A DNA stretch of 31,388 bases from CAZDGV01 sp964505195 (lineage in GTDB: Bacteria > Bacteroidota > Bacteroidia > Chitinophagales > Chitinophagaceae): NCBI GenBank assembly GCA_964505195.1, contig CAZDGV010000018.1, positions 1 to 31,388 on the forward strand, written 5' to 3'. This document shows positions 14,208 through 22,750 of the stretch, piece by piece (position 1 is the first letter of the stretch; the number at the start of each line of letters is the position of its first letter). The notes under the pieces were generated by a model. That model ran no database searches and was not told the origin of the DNA. It saw only the letters and a program-made list of their open reading frames with translations. The position numbers were made by a program, and so were the translations under genes.

Positions 14208-16727
14208 TCAGTCGAACAACTCCGGCTGGTCTTGCTTACTTTCCTTACTCTGCTCCCATTCCATTTCCATGCTCTTGGTATAGTCGGCCAGCTTGGCGCC
14301 CACTGCTTTCCAACCCATCACTTCCACCATTTTCGCTACTTTGAATTTCGCACTGCGAATTTGCTGTCCCTTACCGCTCTGCACGACCAAAATGGGTTCT
14401 GCAGCCGTTGAAACGGTTTCAACGTAGTTGCCGTTTCCTTCTTTGATGAAAAAGAATTTTGTTCCAAGCGTTGATGTTTCAATGCGGAAGCGCTTGATAT
14501 TGAACTGTAACTTATCTTTTTCCAGATAAACAGCGGTGATGATTTTTTCGGCATCGAATTTTTCAATAAAAATCAGCTGCTCGGGATCAAACTTTTGTGT
14601 CAACTCCTGATCGGTTACTTCATAATTGCCATCACGATAAATCACCAGAATTTTATCCTCGGGCTGAAAAGTGCCGAGGTAAGATCCCTTCTCTTCTGTG
14701 TTGAGCCTACCAAATTGATCATCAAACCAAAGCTTGCGGCCACTGAGTGTACTGCGTCCTTTTTCTTTCAGCTTCACTGATTTGATGGGATACTTGGTAA
14801 CCTGATTGCCCATGCTGCTGCGGCCTTTGATGTCGAGCGATTCAAAATAAAAATCAAATTCTTTGATGCGCGCACTGCAGCCTGGGCTCAGCAGCACTTT
14901 TACGGTTTCCGCTTCGCCGTTGGGATTGGCAGTAAAATAATGCACCTTGCTTTTATCGCTTCCGCGTGTGAGATCATATTCCTTATCGCGGGTAACACCG
15001 GTTACATTAAAGCGCTTGGCATAGCTGATGCCGGTAGCACCATCAGAATAAACCATATTATAGGTAGTACGCTCGTCGTTCTTCTGGAATACCGCTACAT
15101 GTATTATGTCTTTACCGATATAACTTTTATCGCCCACTTTCACCACCTTCATGATACCGCGCTTGGTAAACACGATGATATCATCAAGATCAGAGCAATC
15201 AGCCACAAATTCATCTTTCTTCAAACTGGTGCCAACGAAGCCGTCTTCACGATTTACGTATAGCTTGGTATTGGCAATGGCTACCTGCTTTGCCTGAATG
15301 GATTCAAAAAGTTTGATTTCAGTTTTGCGCTCCCTGCCCTTTCCATATTTTTTTAGCAGCTGTTCGTAATATGCGATGGTATAATCGGTGAGGTTGGCCA
15401 AATCGTGCTTCACCTGCTTCATATCCTTTTCCAGCCCACGGATCTGCTCGTTCAGCTCATCTATATCGAGCTTGTAAATACGACGCACGGGTTTTTCAGT
15501 GAGCTTGATCAGGTCTTCTCGCAGAATCTCCCTGCGCAGTTGCTTTTTAAAAGGTACAAATGCTTTTTCGATGGCTTCTAAAACCTTTTCCCAGGTTTCA
15601 TGCTTCTTTTCAAGCTCCTTGTAAATCTTCTCTTCAAAGAAAATCTTCTCTAAAGAAGTATAATGCCATTTGTCTTGCAACTCTGCCAATAAAATTTCGA
15701 GTTCTCTTCCCAGCAAGGTGCGTGTATGATCGGCGGAGAGTTGTAACAATTCCGTAACTCCCATGAAGCGTGGCTTCTGATCTACAATCACACAAGCATT
15801 GGGCGAAATGGATACCTCACAATCGGTGAATGCATAGAGCGCATCCATCGTAATATCCGGCGAAATACCTGCTGCAAGTTCTACATGTATCTCCACTTCC
15901 GCACCAGTATAGTCGGTTACTTTCTTTATTTTGATTTTACCCTGGTCGTTGGCTTTTACAATCGAGTCGACCAGCTGCTCCGTGGTAACGCTAAAAGGAA
16001 CGCTGCGTATGACGAGTGTTTTTTTATCGAGCTCTTCAATGCTGGCACGTACGCGCACTTTACCGCCTCGCTTGCCATCGTTGTAATTGCTGGCATCCAT
16101 GCTACCCCCGGTTTGAAAATCGGGAAGCAGTTCAAACTTTTTACCACGGAGATATTTGATTGTTGCCTCAATCAGCTCACAGAAATTATGGGGCAGAATT
16201 TTAGTGGCCAATCCTACTGCAATACCTTCTGCGCCCTGTGCAAGCAGCAATGGAAATTTTACGGGCAGGGTTACCGGTTCGTTTTTACGACCATCGTAGC
16301 TTAACTGCCATTCCGTTGTTTTGGCATTGAAAGCAACTTCCAATGCAAATTTGCTTAAGCGTGCTTCGATATAGCGAGGCGCAGCTGCATCCATTCCGGT
16401 GCGTACATCACCCCAGTTTCCCTGTGTTTCTATCAACAAGTCTTTTTGCCCCAAATTCACAATGGCATCACCAATACTGGCATCACCATGTGGGTGGTAT
16501 TGCATCGACTGACCAATAATATTCGCAACTTTTCCAAAGCGCCCGTCGTCCATCTCTTTCATAGCATGCAGAATACGCCGCTGCACGGGCTTCAGCCCAT
16601 CTTCTTCAGCAGGCACGGCACGCTCCAGAATTACATAGGAGGCATAATCGAGAAACCAGTTTTTATACTGTCCGTTTACGCCATGATCATGATCGAGTTG
16701 AGATGTATCTTTTGCTTTACTACTCAT
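14208..16727 (-). CDS. parC: DNA topoisomerase IV subunit A (ParC)
   Basis: This is the breakage-reunion subunit of a type IIA topoisomerase that unlinks daughter chromosomes. In the 839-residue protein the DNA-gate domain starts at residue ~22. QRRILHAM and the YHPHGDASIGDAIV helix-turn-helix (quinolone-resistance region) are followed by catalytic Tyr119 in AAAPRYIEARLS. A coiled-coil tower lies around 380-450 and the C-terminal beta-pinwheel-like part from ~490. ParC rather than GyrA is preferred because the partner ParE is in the same unit and no GyrA-box (QRRGGKG) is evident. It starts 5 bases after the DUF1835 gene, as the last gene of parE - methyltransferase - DUF1835 - parC. The end is acidic and polar (ESKQDQPELFD). 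Confidence 0.93.
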   Translation of the reverse strand: MSSKAKDTSQLDHDHGVNGQYKNWFLDYASYVILERAVPAEEDGLKPVQRRILHAMKEMDDGRFGKVANIIGQSMQYHPHGDASIGDAIVNLGQKDLLIETQGNWGDVRTGMDAAAPRYIEARLSKFALEVAFNAKTTEWQLSYDGRKNEPVTLPVKFPLLLAQGAEGIAVGLATKILPHNFCELIEATIKYLRGKKFELLPDFQTGGSMDASNYNDGKRGGKVRVRASIEELDKKTLVIRSVPFSVTTEQLVDSIVKANDQGKIKIKKVTDYTGAEVEIHVELAAGISPDITMDALYAFTDCEVSISPNACVIVDQKPRFMGVTELLQLSADHTRTLLGRELEILLAELQDKWHYTSLEKIFFEEKIYKELEKKHETWEKVLEAIEKAFVPFKKQLRREILREDLIKLTEKPVRRIYKLDIDELNEQIRGLEKDMKQVKHDLANLTDYTIAYYEQLLKKYGKGRERKTEIKLFESIQAKQVAIANTKLYVNREDGFVGTSLKKDEFVADCSDLDDIIVFTKRGIMKVVKVGDKSYIGKDIIHVAVFQKNDERTTYNMVYSDGATGISYAKRFNVTGVTRDKEYDLTRGSDKSKVHYFTANPNGEAETVKVLLSPGCSARIKEFDFYFESLDIKGRSSMGNQVTKYPIKSVKLKEKGRSTLSGRKLWFDDQFGRLNTEEKGSYLGTFQPEDKILVIYRDGNYEVTDQELTQKFDPEQLIFIEKFDAEKIITAVYLEKDKLQFNIKRFRIETSTLGTKFFFIKEGNGNYVETVSTAAEPILVVQSGKGQQIRSAKFKVAKMVEVMGWKAVGAKLADYTKSMEMEWEQSKESKQDQPELFD

Positions 16728-16732
16728 AATGT

Positions 16733-17569
16733 TTATTCGTTGGTATCCACTGCAGCAGCTGCGCCTTGTAGTTTCACTTCAAAATCTTTCATGCCTTTCA
16801 AAGCTCCCTGCACATCCAGCGATGCGTTTTGAATGATGCACTTCAAGCGCCACAATAAAAACAAATCGCCGGTTGATTCCGCATTTTTATGCTGAAACTG
16901 ATGAATGATGCGTGCTGCCTTTTGCCAGTCGCCCGTTACATATTTTTTCAGATCCTTATCGTAAAAATCTGCTTCGTACTGCACCAGCTTCTTTCCTCCT
17001 TCCAATATACGCACCTGCTTTTCTTCATTGCAAAGGCGCATCCACTCATCGGGATCCACTTCAAACTCGCTGGGCGTAATAGGGCGCGCCAGCTTTTTTG
17101 CTTTTAGAAATTCCTTGGGCGGAATGGTGTGCAGCCAGTTAGGATAAAATAACTGTCCTTTTTCATTTAAGAAAGGAAGATTATTGAGATAGAGAATAAA
17201 TACTTTGCATTGCAGATCTTTCAGCTGACTCATCAGCCAATAATAACCGCTTACATCGTGTTTATTTTGTGCTGCCCAAATCCAAAGTTCGGTTTCAGCA
17301 TTTTCTGCAAGTTGCTGCTGAATGCTTTCTACTGTTGCTGCATCTTGCGCAGCAACCTGCTCACAATGGTCCTCATGGTCGCTGCCGGTGAGCACTTCCT
17401 TCCACCATGCAGTACGCGCTGCTGCTCCTTCCGGGGTGTATATATCTTTTACAGGACCTACTGCAAAATCATCGCGGATAAGATGGATCGCTCCCTCCAG
17501 CGAATCATCCAGTGCAATGGCCTGTTTGAGCACTTCCACATCTGCCTCATTGAAAACTACATGAATCAT
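16733..17569 (-). CDS. DUF1835 (with DUF3658-like C-terminus) domain protein
   Basis: The N-terminus (MIHVVFNEADVEVLKQAI, then AIHLIRDDFAVGPV) matches the DUF1835 pattern. The C-terminal half, with DEWMRLCNEEKQVRILEGG and DFYDKDLKKYVTGDWQKAARII, resembles the accompanying DUF3658. The biochemical function is unknown. The open frame runs to 17605, but the Met at 17569 starts the conserved domain and forms an ATGA overlap with the methyltransferase stop, so I use it (278 residues). No signal peptide or membrane segment is present, so it is probably cytoplasmic. parC starts 5 bases after its stop. Co-translation inside a topoisomerase IV unit hints at a link to chromosome biology, but that is inference from context only. 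Confidence 0.82.
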   Translation of the reverse strand: MIHVVFNEADVEVLKQAIALDDSLEGAIHLIRDDFAVGPVKDIYTPEGAAARTAWWKEVLTGSDHEDHCEQVAAQDAATVESIQQQLAENAETELWIWAAQNKHDVSGYYWLMSQLKDLQCKVFILYLNNLPFLNEKGQLFYPNWLHTIPPKEFLKAKKLARPITPSEFEVDPDEWMRLCNEEKQVRILEGGKKLVQYEADFYDKDLKKYVTGDWQKAARIIHQFQHKNAESTGDLFLLWRLKCIIQNASLDVQGALKGMKDFEVKLQGAAAAVDTNE

Positions 17570-18357
17570 AATTGATATTTGGGTCTGATAATATAATAAA
17601 CACAAGTGGTGACGAAATTACGCAGGTATGGAATTCCTTGAATGAATTTCCACTGTACGCGGGGCTTCCAGCCAAATTTCCACTGATAAATCGGGTTAAC
17701 CATATAATGCCGCTGGTGCAACAGCTCATAGCCGGCTTGCTTGCAAATGCTTTCGAAGCGTTCGATGCTAATACCGGTTGAGCGAATTTCCATCATCTCC
17801 GCTACATTTTCACCAAAGGCATTTAAAATGCCTTTGTAAATAAAGCCAGGCAGCAGATGATAATAAGGCAAGCGCGACAACCATTTGTTTTTACAGATCT
17901 GCTGGTGCCCGCCAAAAGGCATTTGCCAGGGCGGGAAACCGAAATATACAATACCATTGTGCACCAGCAATTCTTTTAAACGACTGATCATAGCTGGCTG
18001 ATCGTGAATATGTTCAATGACATCTTTCAGCACAATGATATCGAAGGGACCACCCAACTCTTCCGTTGATGTGGCGTAAATATCTTTTGCAACAAAACGA
18101 ATCTGATCCTTTGTTAATTCTTCAGATAGCCATTCGCTGCCCCAGGTAATGCGCTGTGCATCCAACTCTACGCCCACACAGGTGCAGCCACGTTGCACAA
18201 ATGCCTTCATCACCCCTCCTTCGCCGCAGCCAATTTCAAGTACACGCATACCCGGTGTAATGGAAACCCTTTCTTCAATAAAAGGAATTACATAGGCAGC
18301 AGCGTTGGCTGCCTGTATATCGAAATAATTTTTCCTGTCGCCGTGAAACGCAAACAT
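17566..18357 (-). CDS. Class I SAM-dependent methyltransferase, substrate unknown
   Basis: The 263-residue protein has a Rossmann-type SAM fold: motif I VLEIGCGEGG (residues 39-48), the acidic residue closing strand 2 in GVELD (E64), and the LKDVIEHIHD motif (110-119) typical of UbiG/BioC-like enzymes. After the SAM domain there is an FPPWQMPFGGHQQ segment. A basic, aromatic C-terminal region ends in FVTTCVYYIIRPKYQL, possibly membrane-associated or lid-forming. The substrate cannot be read from sequence. There is no DPPY/NPPY motif, so adenine or glutamine N-methylation is not favoured. It starts 1 base after the parE stop and overlaps the DUF1835 start by ATGA, so it is very likely translated together with topoisomerase IV. 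Confidence 0.85.
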   Translation of the reverse strand: MFAFHGDRKNYFDIQAANAAAYVIPFIEERVSITPGMRVLEIGCGEGGVMKAFVQRGCTCVGVELDAQRITWGSEWLSEELTKDQIRFVAKDIYATSTEELGGPFDIIVLKDVIEHIHDQPAMISRLKELLVHNGIVYFGFPPWQMPFGGHQQICKNKWLSRLPYYHLLPGFIYKGILNAFGENVAEMMEIRSTGISIERFESICKQAGYELLHQRHYMVNPIYQWKFGWKPRVQWKFIQGIPYLRNFVTTCVYYIIRPKYQL

Positions 18358-18358
18358 A

Positions 18359-20248
18359 TCAATCTGTTTCTACGATGTCGAGTTCAACACGAAGGTTATC
18401 GATGATAAAATCCTGACGTTGCGGTGTATTCTTGCCCATATAATACTCGAGCAGGTGCTGAATATGTGTTTCGGGCAAGAGCATCACCGGCTGCTTGCGC
18501 ATATCTTCACCAATGAAGCGCGCAAATTCATCCGGACTGATTTCTCCCAATCCCTTGAAGCGGGTGATTTCGGGACGGCTGCCGAGTTTTTTCATCGCCG
18601 CCTGTTTTTCTGCTTCATCGTAGCAGTAAATGGTTTCTTGTTTATTTCTTACACGAAACAGTGGCGTTTCTAGTATATATACATGTCCATTCTTCACCAG
18701 ATCGGGGAAAAACTGCAGAAAGAAGGTCATCATGAGCAAGCGGATATGCATACCATCCACATCGGCATCGGTAGCAATCACAATATTGTTATAGCGCAGT
18801 CCTTCATAATCATCTTCAATATTCAGGGCATGCTGCAGCAAGTTGAACTCTTCATTTTCATACACCACTTTTTTGGTTAATCCGTAACAGTTAAGTGGCT
18901 TTCCGCGCAAGCTGAATACTGCCTGCGTTTCCACATTGCGTGCTTTGGTAATGGAACCACTTGCACTATCCCCTTCGGTGATGAAGAGGGTGCTTTCCTT
19001 TGCCTTTTCAAGAATCAGATTTTTATCCTTGCCCGTAGGCTCGTCATTCAAATGATAGCGACAATCACGCAGCTTACGATTGTGGAGGTTGGCTTTTTTA
19101 GCGCGTTCATTGGCAAGCTTTTTAATGCCGGCCAGCTCTTTTCGCTCTCTTTCACTCTGCTCGATACGCTTTTTGAGTGCTTCCGCAACGGCCGGGTTGC
19201 GATGAAGATGCAGATCCAGATCGCGCGCAAGAAAATCACCTACAAAATTCTTCATGCTGGGACCGCCTTCAAACACATACTGAGAACCCAGCTTGGTTTT
19301 GGTTTGACTTTCAAATACCGGCTCCTGTACTCTTACGCTCACCGCAGCGCAAATGCTTGCGCGTATATCAGCTGCATCGTAATCTTTTTTATAAAAATCA
19401 CGCACGGTTTTTACAAAAGCTTCGCGGAACGCTGCAAGATGCGTACCTCCCTGAGTAGTAAACTGTCCGTTTACGAATGAATAATACTCCTCGCCATATT
19501 GCCCCTCATGTGTAATAGCTACTTCAATATCTTCTCCTTTCAAATGAATAATGGGGTAGCGAATATCATCGGCATTGGTTTTACGCTCAAGCAAATCCAA
19601 CAGACCGTTTTTCGAAACATATTTTTTTCCATTGAAGCTGATGACCAGCCCGGCATTCAAGTAGCAGTAATTCCAGAACTGATTATCTAAGTATTCATGT
19701 ATATAATGGAAATTTCTGAAAACGCTGTCGTCCGGCACAAAAGTTACCAGCGTTCCGTTTGATTCGGAACTCTTGGCTTCTTTATGTTCCTTTATAAGAA
19801 TCCCTTTTTCAAATTCAGCGGTTTTTTCCTTTCCCTCGCGATAGGCAGTTACCACAAAGCGATTGCTCAACGCATTCACCGCTTTGGTACCCACGCCGTT
19901 CAGGCCGACAGATTTCTGAAACGCACGAGAATCGTATTTGGCTCCGGTATTAATCTTGCTCACTACATCCACCAACTTACCCAGGGGAATACCTCGGCCA
20001 TAGTCGCGCACCGTCACTACCCCTTTTTCAATGCTTACATCAATCTGCTTACCGTGCCCCATGGTATGCTCATCGATACAATTGTCCATCACCTCTTTCA
20101 GCAGCACATAAATACCATCATCGGGAGAGGAACCATCGCCCAGCTTACCGATGTACATACCCGGGCGTAAACGAATATGCTCCCGCCAATCGAGACTTTT
20201 AATACTGTCTTCCGTATAATCAAATAAATCCTGCTTCTTATCTGCCAT
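18359..20248 (-). CDS. parE: DNA topoisomerase IV subunit B (ParE)
   Basis: This is the ATPase subunit of topoisomerase IV. From the start at 20248 the protein has 629 residues, the ParE length. The GHKL ATPase carries catalytic E52 and N56 in KEVMDNCIDE, DYGRGIPLG (82-90) and GLNGVGTKAVNALS (115-128). The TOPRIM domain has E425 in ITEGDSASGS and D494/D496/D498 in TDADVDG. RFKGLGEISPDEFA near the C-terminus confirms a type IIA B subunit. The open frame continues to 20506, but those 86 residues are Cys- and Lys-rich, unlike any ParE, and cross both the promoter box and the divergent gene, so they are excluded. ParE rather than GyrB is chosen on length and on co-operonic ParC. Confidence 0.93.
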   Translation of the reverse strand: MADKKQDLFDYTEDSIKSLDWREHIRLRPGMYIGKLGDGSSPDDGIYVLLKEVMDNCIDEHTMGHGKQIDVSIEKGVVTVRDYGRGIPLGKLVDVVSKINTGAKYDSRAFQKSVGLNGVGTKAVNALSNRFVVTAYREGKEKTAEFEKGILIKEHKEAKSSESNGTLVTFVPDDSVFRNFHYIHEYLDNQFWNYCYLNAGLVISFNGKKYVSKNGLLDLLERKTNADDIRYPIIHLKGEDIEVAITHEGQYGEEYYSFVNGQFTTQGGTHLAAFREAFVKTVRDFYKKDYDAADIRASICAAVSVRVQEPVFESQTKTKLGSQYVFEGGPSMKNFVGDFLARDLDLHLHRNPAVAEALKKRIEQSERERKELAGIKKLANERAKKANLHNRKLRDCRYHLNDEPTGKDKNLILEKAKESTLFITEGDSASGSITKARNVETQAVFSLRGKPLNCYGLTKKVVYENEEFNLLQHALNIEDDYEGLRYNNIVIATDADVDGMHIRLLMMTFFLQFFPDLVKNGHVYILETPLFRVRNKQETIYCYDEAEKQAAMKKLGSRPEITRFKGLGEISPDEFARFIGEDMRKQPVMLLPETHIQHLLEYYMGKNTPQRQDFIIDNLRVELDIVETD

Positions 20249-20269
20249 GTAAAATCCTTGTGTATCGGG

Positions 20270-20277
20270 CAAATATA
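20270..20277 (-). promoter_or_regulatory. -7 box for the parE unit
   Basis: On the minus strand the sequence is TATATTTG, a perfect TAnnTTTG box, 21 bases before the parE ATG at 20248. It supports that start. AAGGA lies about 7 bases before the ATG and could act as a weak ribosome binding site. No convincing -33 element is seen. Confidence 0.5.
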
Positions 20278-20373
20278 GCCAAACTGCGGCTGGGTTGAAT
20301 TGCTGGTTTTTTACACATTGCTGTGAATAAAATTTTTCTGTAGGGAATGCCCTCTCGGCTTTGGCAGAAAGCG

Positions 20374-20381
20374 GATATTTG
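20374..20381 (+). promoter_or_regulatory. Candidate -7 box for the YkgJ-like gene
   Basis: GATATTTG differs from TAnnTTTG at one base. It lies 36 bases before the TTG at 20418 and would exclude the more upstream TTG at 20361 as the start. Confidence 0.3.
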
Positions 20382-20417
20382 CTGATCTTACAGCAAAATT
20401 CCCCGAAACAACATTTT

Positions 20418-20948
20418 TTGCAACCGCCCGTAACCCATCTTCCCACGCTGAGCACCGAGGCCTCCTTGCGCGAAAAGGAACATGATGCTTTTGCCGTTTT
20501 TCTCAAAAACAGTAATGCGCAAGAAATCGATTCCGCTGTTCAACATCTTAATACATACTACGAGGCAGCTATCGACTGCACAGCTTGCGGAAACTGCTGC
20601 AGAAGTTTAATGATCAATGTAAGCACTGAAGAAGCAGATGCATTATCGGATCATTTAGCAATGCAACGGTCCGACTTCGACCAAACCTATCTTGAAAAAG
20701 GCATGGGCGACACCATGCTGATGAATACCATTCCCTGTCATTTCCTTACCGAAAATAGTTGCTCGGTATATGCACATCGCTTTGCCGGCTGCAAGGAATT
20801 TCCCGGGTTGCACCTGCCGGGCGTAAGCAACCGACTCTTCTCCATTTTTATGCACTATGGCCGCTGCCCCATTGTTTTCAATGTGCTGAATGCATTGAAA
20901 ACAAAAACAGGATTTGTTTTTACTGACGGCAATACGGCCGACAACTAA
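20418..20948 (+). CDS. YkgJ-family cysteine-cluster (putative zinc/iron-binding) protein
   Basis: The protein has the CxxCxxCC cluster of the YkgJ family: C54, C57, C60 and C61 in DCTACGNCC. Further Cys follow at C107, C115 and C125 (IPCHFL, SCSVYAH, AGCKEFPG). In the family these are thought to hold a metal or Fe-S centre; no reaction is established. Length is 176 residues from TTG at 20418, or 195 from TTG at 20361. I prefer 20418 because a near-consensus -7 box lies between the two and the conserved part begins only at about residue 18. No ATG is available before the conserved region. It is divergent from parE and 99 bases upstream of a lipoprotein gene. No signal peptide is visible. Confidence 0.8.
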   Translation: MQPPVTHLPTLSTEASLREKEHDAFAVFLKNSNAQEIDSAVQHLNTYYEAAIDCTACGNCCRSLMINVSTEEADALSDHLAMQRSDFDQTYLEKGMGDTMLMNTIPCHFLTENSCSVYAHRFAGCKEFPGLHLPGVSNRLFSIFMHYGRCPIVFNVLNALKTKTGFVFTDGNTADN

Positions 20949-21047
20949 GCACCGTCATTATAGTTCAACAAACCGAACATTACCTTGGCATCCTGCATGA
21001 GGCATTTTACTGTTTACATGCTGCCGCAAGGATGAATTTTCGCTTTT

Positions 21048-21677
21048 ATGAAATACACTTACTATTTACTGTTTATGATGATCGCGCTGCTGATGGGATG
21101 CAATCCCACGCAACTTACCAGCACCTGGAAAGATGCCGCATTTGCCGTTCCCAACTACAGGCAAATTGCTGTGGCCGGTATTTTGCAGGGTGTAAACAAA
21201 AGATCGCTGCGGGAATTTATGGAGCGACATATGTCGGAAGACCTGAACAAAATGGGCTATCGCGCCAGCGCCATCAGCGAACTATACGGACCGCAGGCAC
21301 TCAAAGGAATGAAAGAAGATGAGATGGTGATCATGCTGCGCGAAAAAGGATATGATGCAGTGATTACACTTGCCGTGATCGATATTGAACAGATGCAAGA
21401 TTACATGCCGGGAAATTTCGGATACCAGCCCTACGCTTTTTATTATCAAAGGTTTGGATGGTATTATGGTTACTGGTTCGATCGGATATATATGCCGGGA
21501 TACTATGTTACCAACACACGCTATTTGGTAGAAGCTAATTTGTATGATGTTGCAACGGATAAATTGATTTATTCTGCGCAATCGGAAACCTTCAATCCTT
21601 CCAGCATCGACAATTTAGGTCATAACATCAGCATCCGTATTTTGAATGACATGAAAACAAAAGGTGTATTACGCTGA
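21048..21677 (+). CDS. Small lipoprotein, DUF4136-like, with aromatic-rich segment
   Basis: The N-terminus is a lipoprotein signal: basic/aromatic start, hydrophobic run, then lipobox LLMGC with C18 as the lipidated residue. The mature part opens with TSTWKDAAFAVPNYRQIAV, a pattern common in small Bacteroidota lipoproteins of the DUF4136 type. This is followed by a segment from ~124 to 159 very rich in Tyr, Trp and Phe (FYYQRFGWYYGYWF). The C-terminal part contains LVEANLYDVATDKLIYSAQSE, which looks like a beta-strand edge of the same fold. Function is unknown; placement in the envelope is inferred from the lipobox. It converges on hutG with 2 bases between the stop codons. No clear promoter box was found in the 99 bases upstream. 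Confidence 0.82.
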   Translation: MKYTYYLLFMMIALLMGCNPTQLTSTWKDAAFAVPNYRQIAVAGILQGVNKRSLREFMERHMSEDLNKMGYRASAISELYGPQALKGMKEDEMVIMLREKGYDAVITLAVIDIEQMQDYMPGNFGYQPYAFYYQRFGWYYGYWFDRIYMPGYYVTNTRYLVEANLYDVATDKLIYSAQSETFNPSSIDNLGHNISIRILNDMKTKGVLR

Positions 21678-21679
21678 TG

Positions 21680-22735
21680 CTAGGCCTTTCCATGTGCCTG
21701 CATGGCTTTTACAAAATCGGCCACCAGCAAAGCGATCAGTTTTCCTGTTGTGTGGTTGGTACGACCATCGCTCAGCTCCGCAGCGCCTTCGCAAATATGC
21801 AGATAAGCCGGTTTGGCATAAGCAGCCATCATGTTTACATATTGTCGCGCATGCAGGGGTGAAAGTCCGGATGGCGTGATAGCAGAACTCAACACAAGCG
21901 ATAGTGCATCCAGATCCAGTTCAATGCCCACAAAATTATCATCGGTGAAACCGGCGGCATGCGCAGCTGCCTGAATGAAATTTTGTTTTTCGTGAATAAA
22001 AATATCTTCGAACGTAATTAAATCAACAAAGGGATTATTGACAATATCGAGCCATACATTTTGCGGAAGGTAGCTTTCCTGCACACCCAGTACGCAATAC
22101 TTTTGTAAATAGCCGTCTTCCTCCGCATAGCGAAACGCATTGCCGCTATGGCGCCCTTCCATGGCACGATAATCGGTATGGGCGTCGAGATTGATACAAT
22201 TGATTTGTGGAATCGGGATAAGTCCGCCCTGATGCAAACCCTTTGCCGTTCCTTTAATGAGCGGATAAGCATTGTTATGACCGCCACCAATGGCAATAGG
22301 AATTTTTCCGGCAGCGACAATCATCTTTACCAATGTTTCAACTGCTGTATCAATGGTTTGAACAGCATGACGAAAAGCATCTGTTTTCTCATCCAGCGTA
22401 GCTGCATTTGCTTCCACCAGCTGATTCAATGTACTAAAATCAAAATGACCCAGCAGGAGTATTTCAGACCCATTAAAGAAATCGTTGCTTTGCATATTGA
22501 GGAAAGCTTGTAAAAATGCATCCCAAGCTGTTTGCGTACCCCCCATTCCATGATTGGCTTTTACGCCAATATCTTCCGGAATACCAAACACTACAAATTT
22601 TGCAGCTGCTTGTGCAAGATGGGTTTCACTCAACGCTTTAGCCACTTCCATCCGCTCACCGAGCTTCGTTTCAAAACGACGCAAACGGGTAAGCGCTACA
22701 ACATCTTCTTTCTTGTAAGATTTGAAATATTGCAT
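21680..22735 (-). CDS. hutG: Formimidoylglutamase-like arginase-family protein
   Basis: The protein belongs to the arginase/agmatinase/formiminoglutamase family. Binuclear manganese ligands are visible: H153 in IGGGHNNAY; D184, H186 and D188 in NLDAHTDYR; and D274 and D276 in ELDLDAL. The first motif reads GGGHNN where most family members have GGDHS. HutG hydrolyses N-formimidoyl-L-glutamate to glutamate and formamide, the last step of one histidine-degradation route. The assignment over arginase or agmatinase rests on hutI, 15 bases upstream on the same strand. The 351-residue length and extended N-terminal helical region are like other Bacteroidota HutG-type proteins. hutH and hutU are not in the window. 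Confidence 0.85.
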   Translation of the reverse strand: MQYFKSYKKEDVVALTRLRRFETKLGERMEVAKALSETHLAQAAAKFVVFGIPEDIGVKANHGMGGTQTAWDAFLQAFLNMQSNDFFNGSEILLLGHFDFSTLNQLVEANAATLDEKTDAFRHAVQTIDTAVETLVKMIVAAGKIPIAIGGGHNNAYPLIKGTAKGLHQGGLIPIPQINCINLDAHTDYRAMEGRHSGNAFRYAEEDGYLQKYCVLGVQESYLPQNVWLDIVNNPFVDLITFEDIFIHEKQNFIQAAAHAAGFTDDNFVGIELDLDALSLVLSSAITPSGLSPLHARQYVNMMAAYAKPAYLHICEGAAELSDGRTNHTTGKLIALLVADFVKAMQAHGKA

Positions 22736-22750
22736 ATCCGAATATACGCA

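Noticed and set aside
17572..17781. Open frames on the strand opposite the methyltransferase, parC and parE genes
   Set aside because: They are antisense shadows of well-supported genes with no family-like content; several similar long antisense frames occur elsewhere for the same reason.
17566..18357. Reading the methyltransferase as a DNA restriction-modification enzyme
   Set aside because: It lacks the DPPY/NPPY or PCQ motifs of DNA methyltransferases and has no restriction partner; its motif pattern is of UbiG/BioC-like enzymes.
20249..20506. N-terminal extension of parE by 86 residues, rich in Cys and Lys
   Set aside because: It crosses the parE -7 box and the start of the divergent YkgJ-like gene, and does not resemble any ParE N-terminus. 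MADKKQDLFDY at 20248 is the natural start.
21032..21322. 96-residue frame overlapping the lipoprotein gene
   Set aside because: It overlaps a gene with a clear lipobox in another frame and has no recognisable features.
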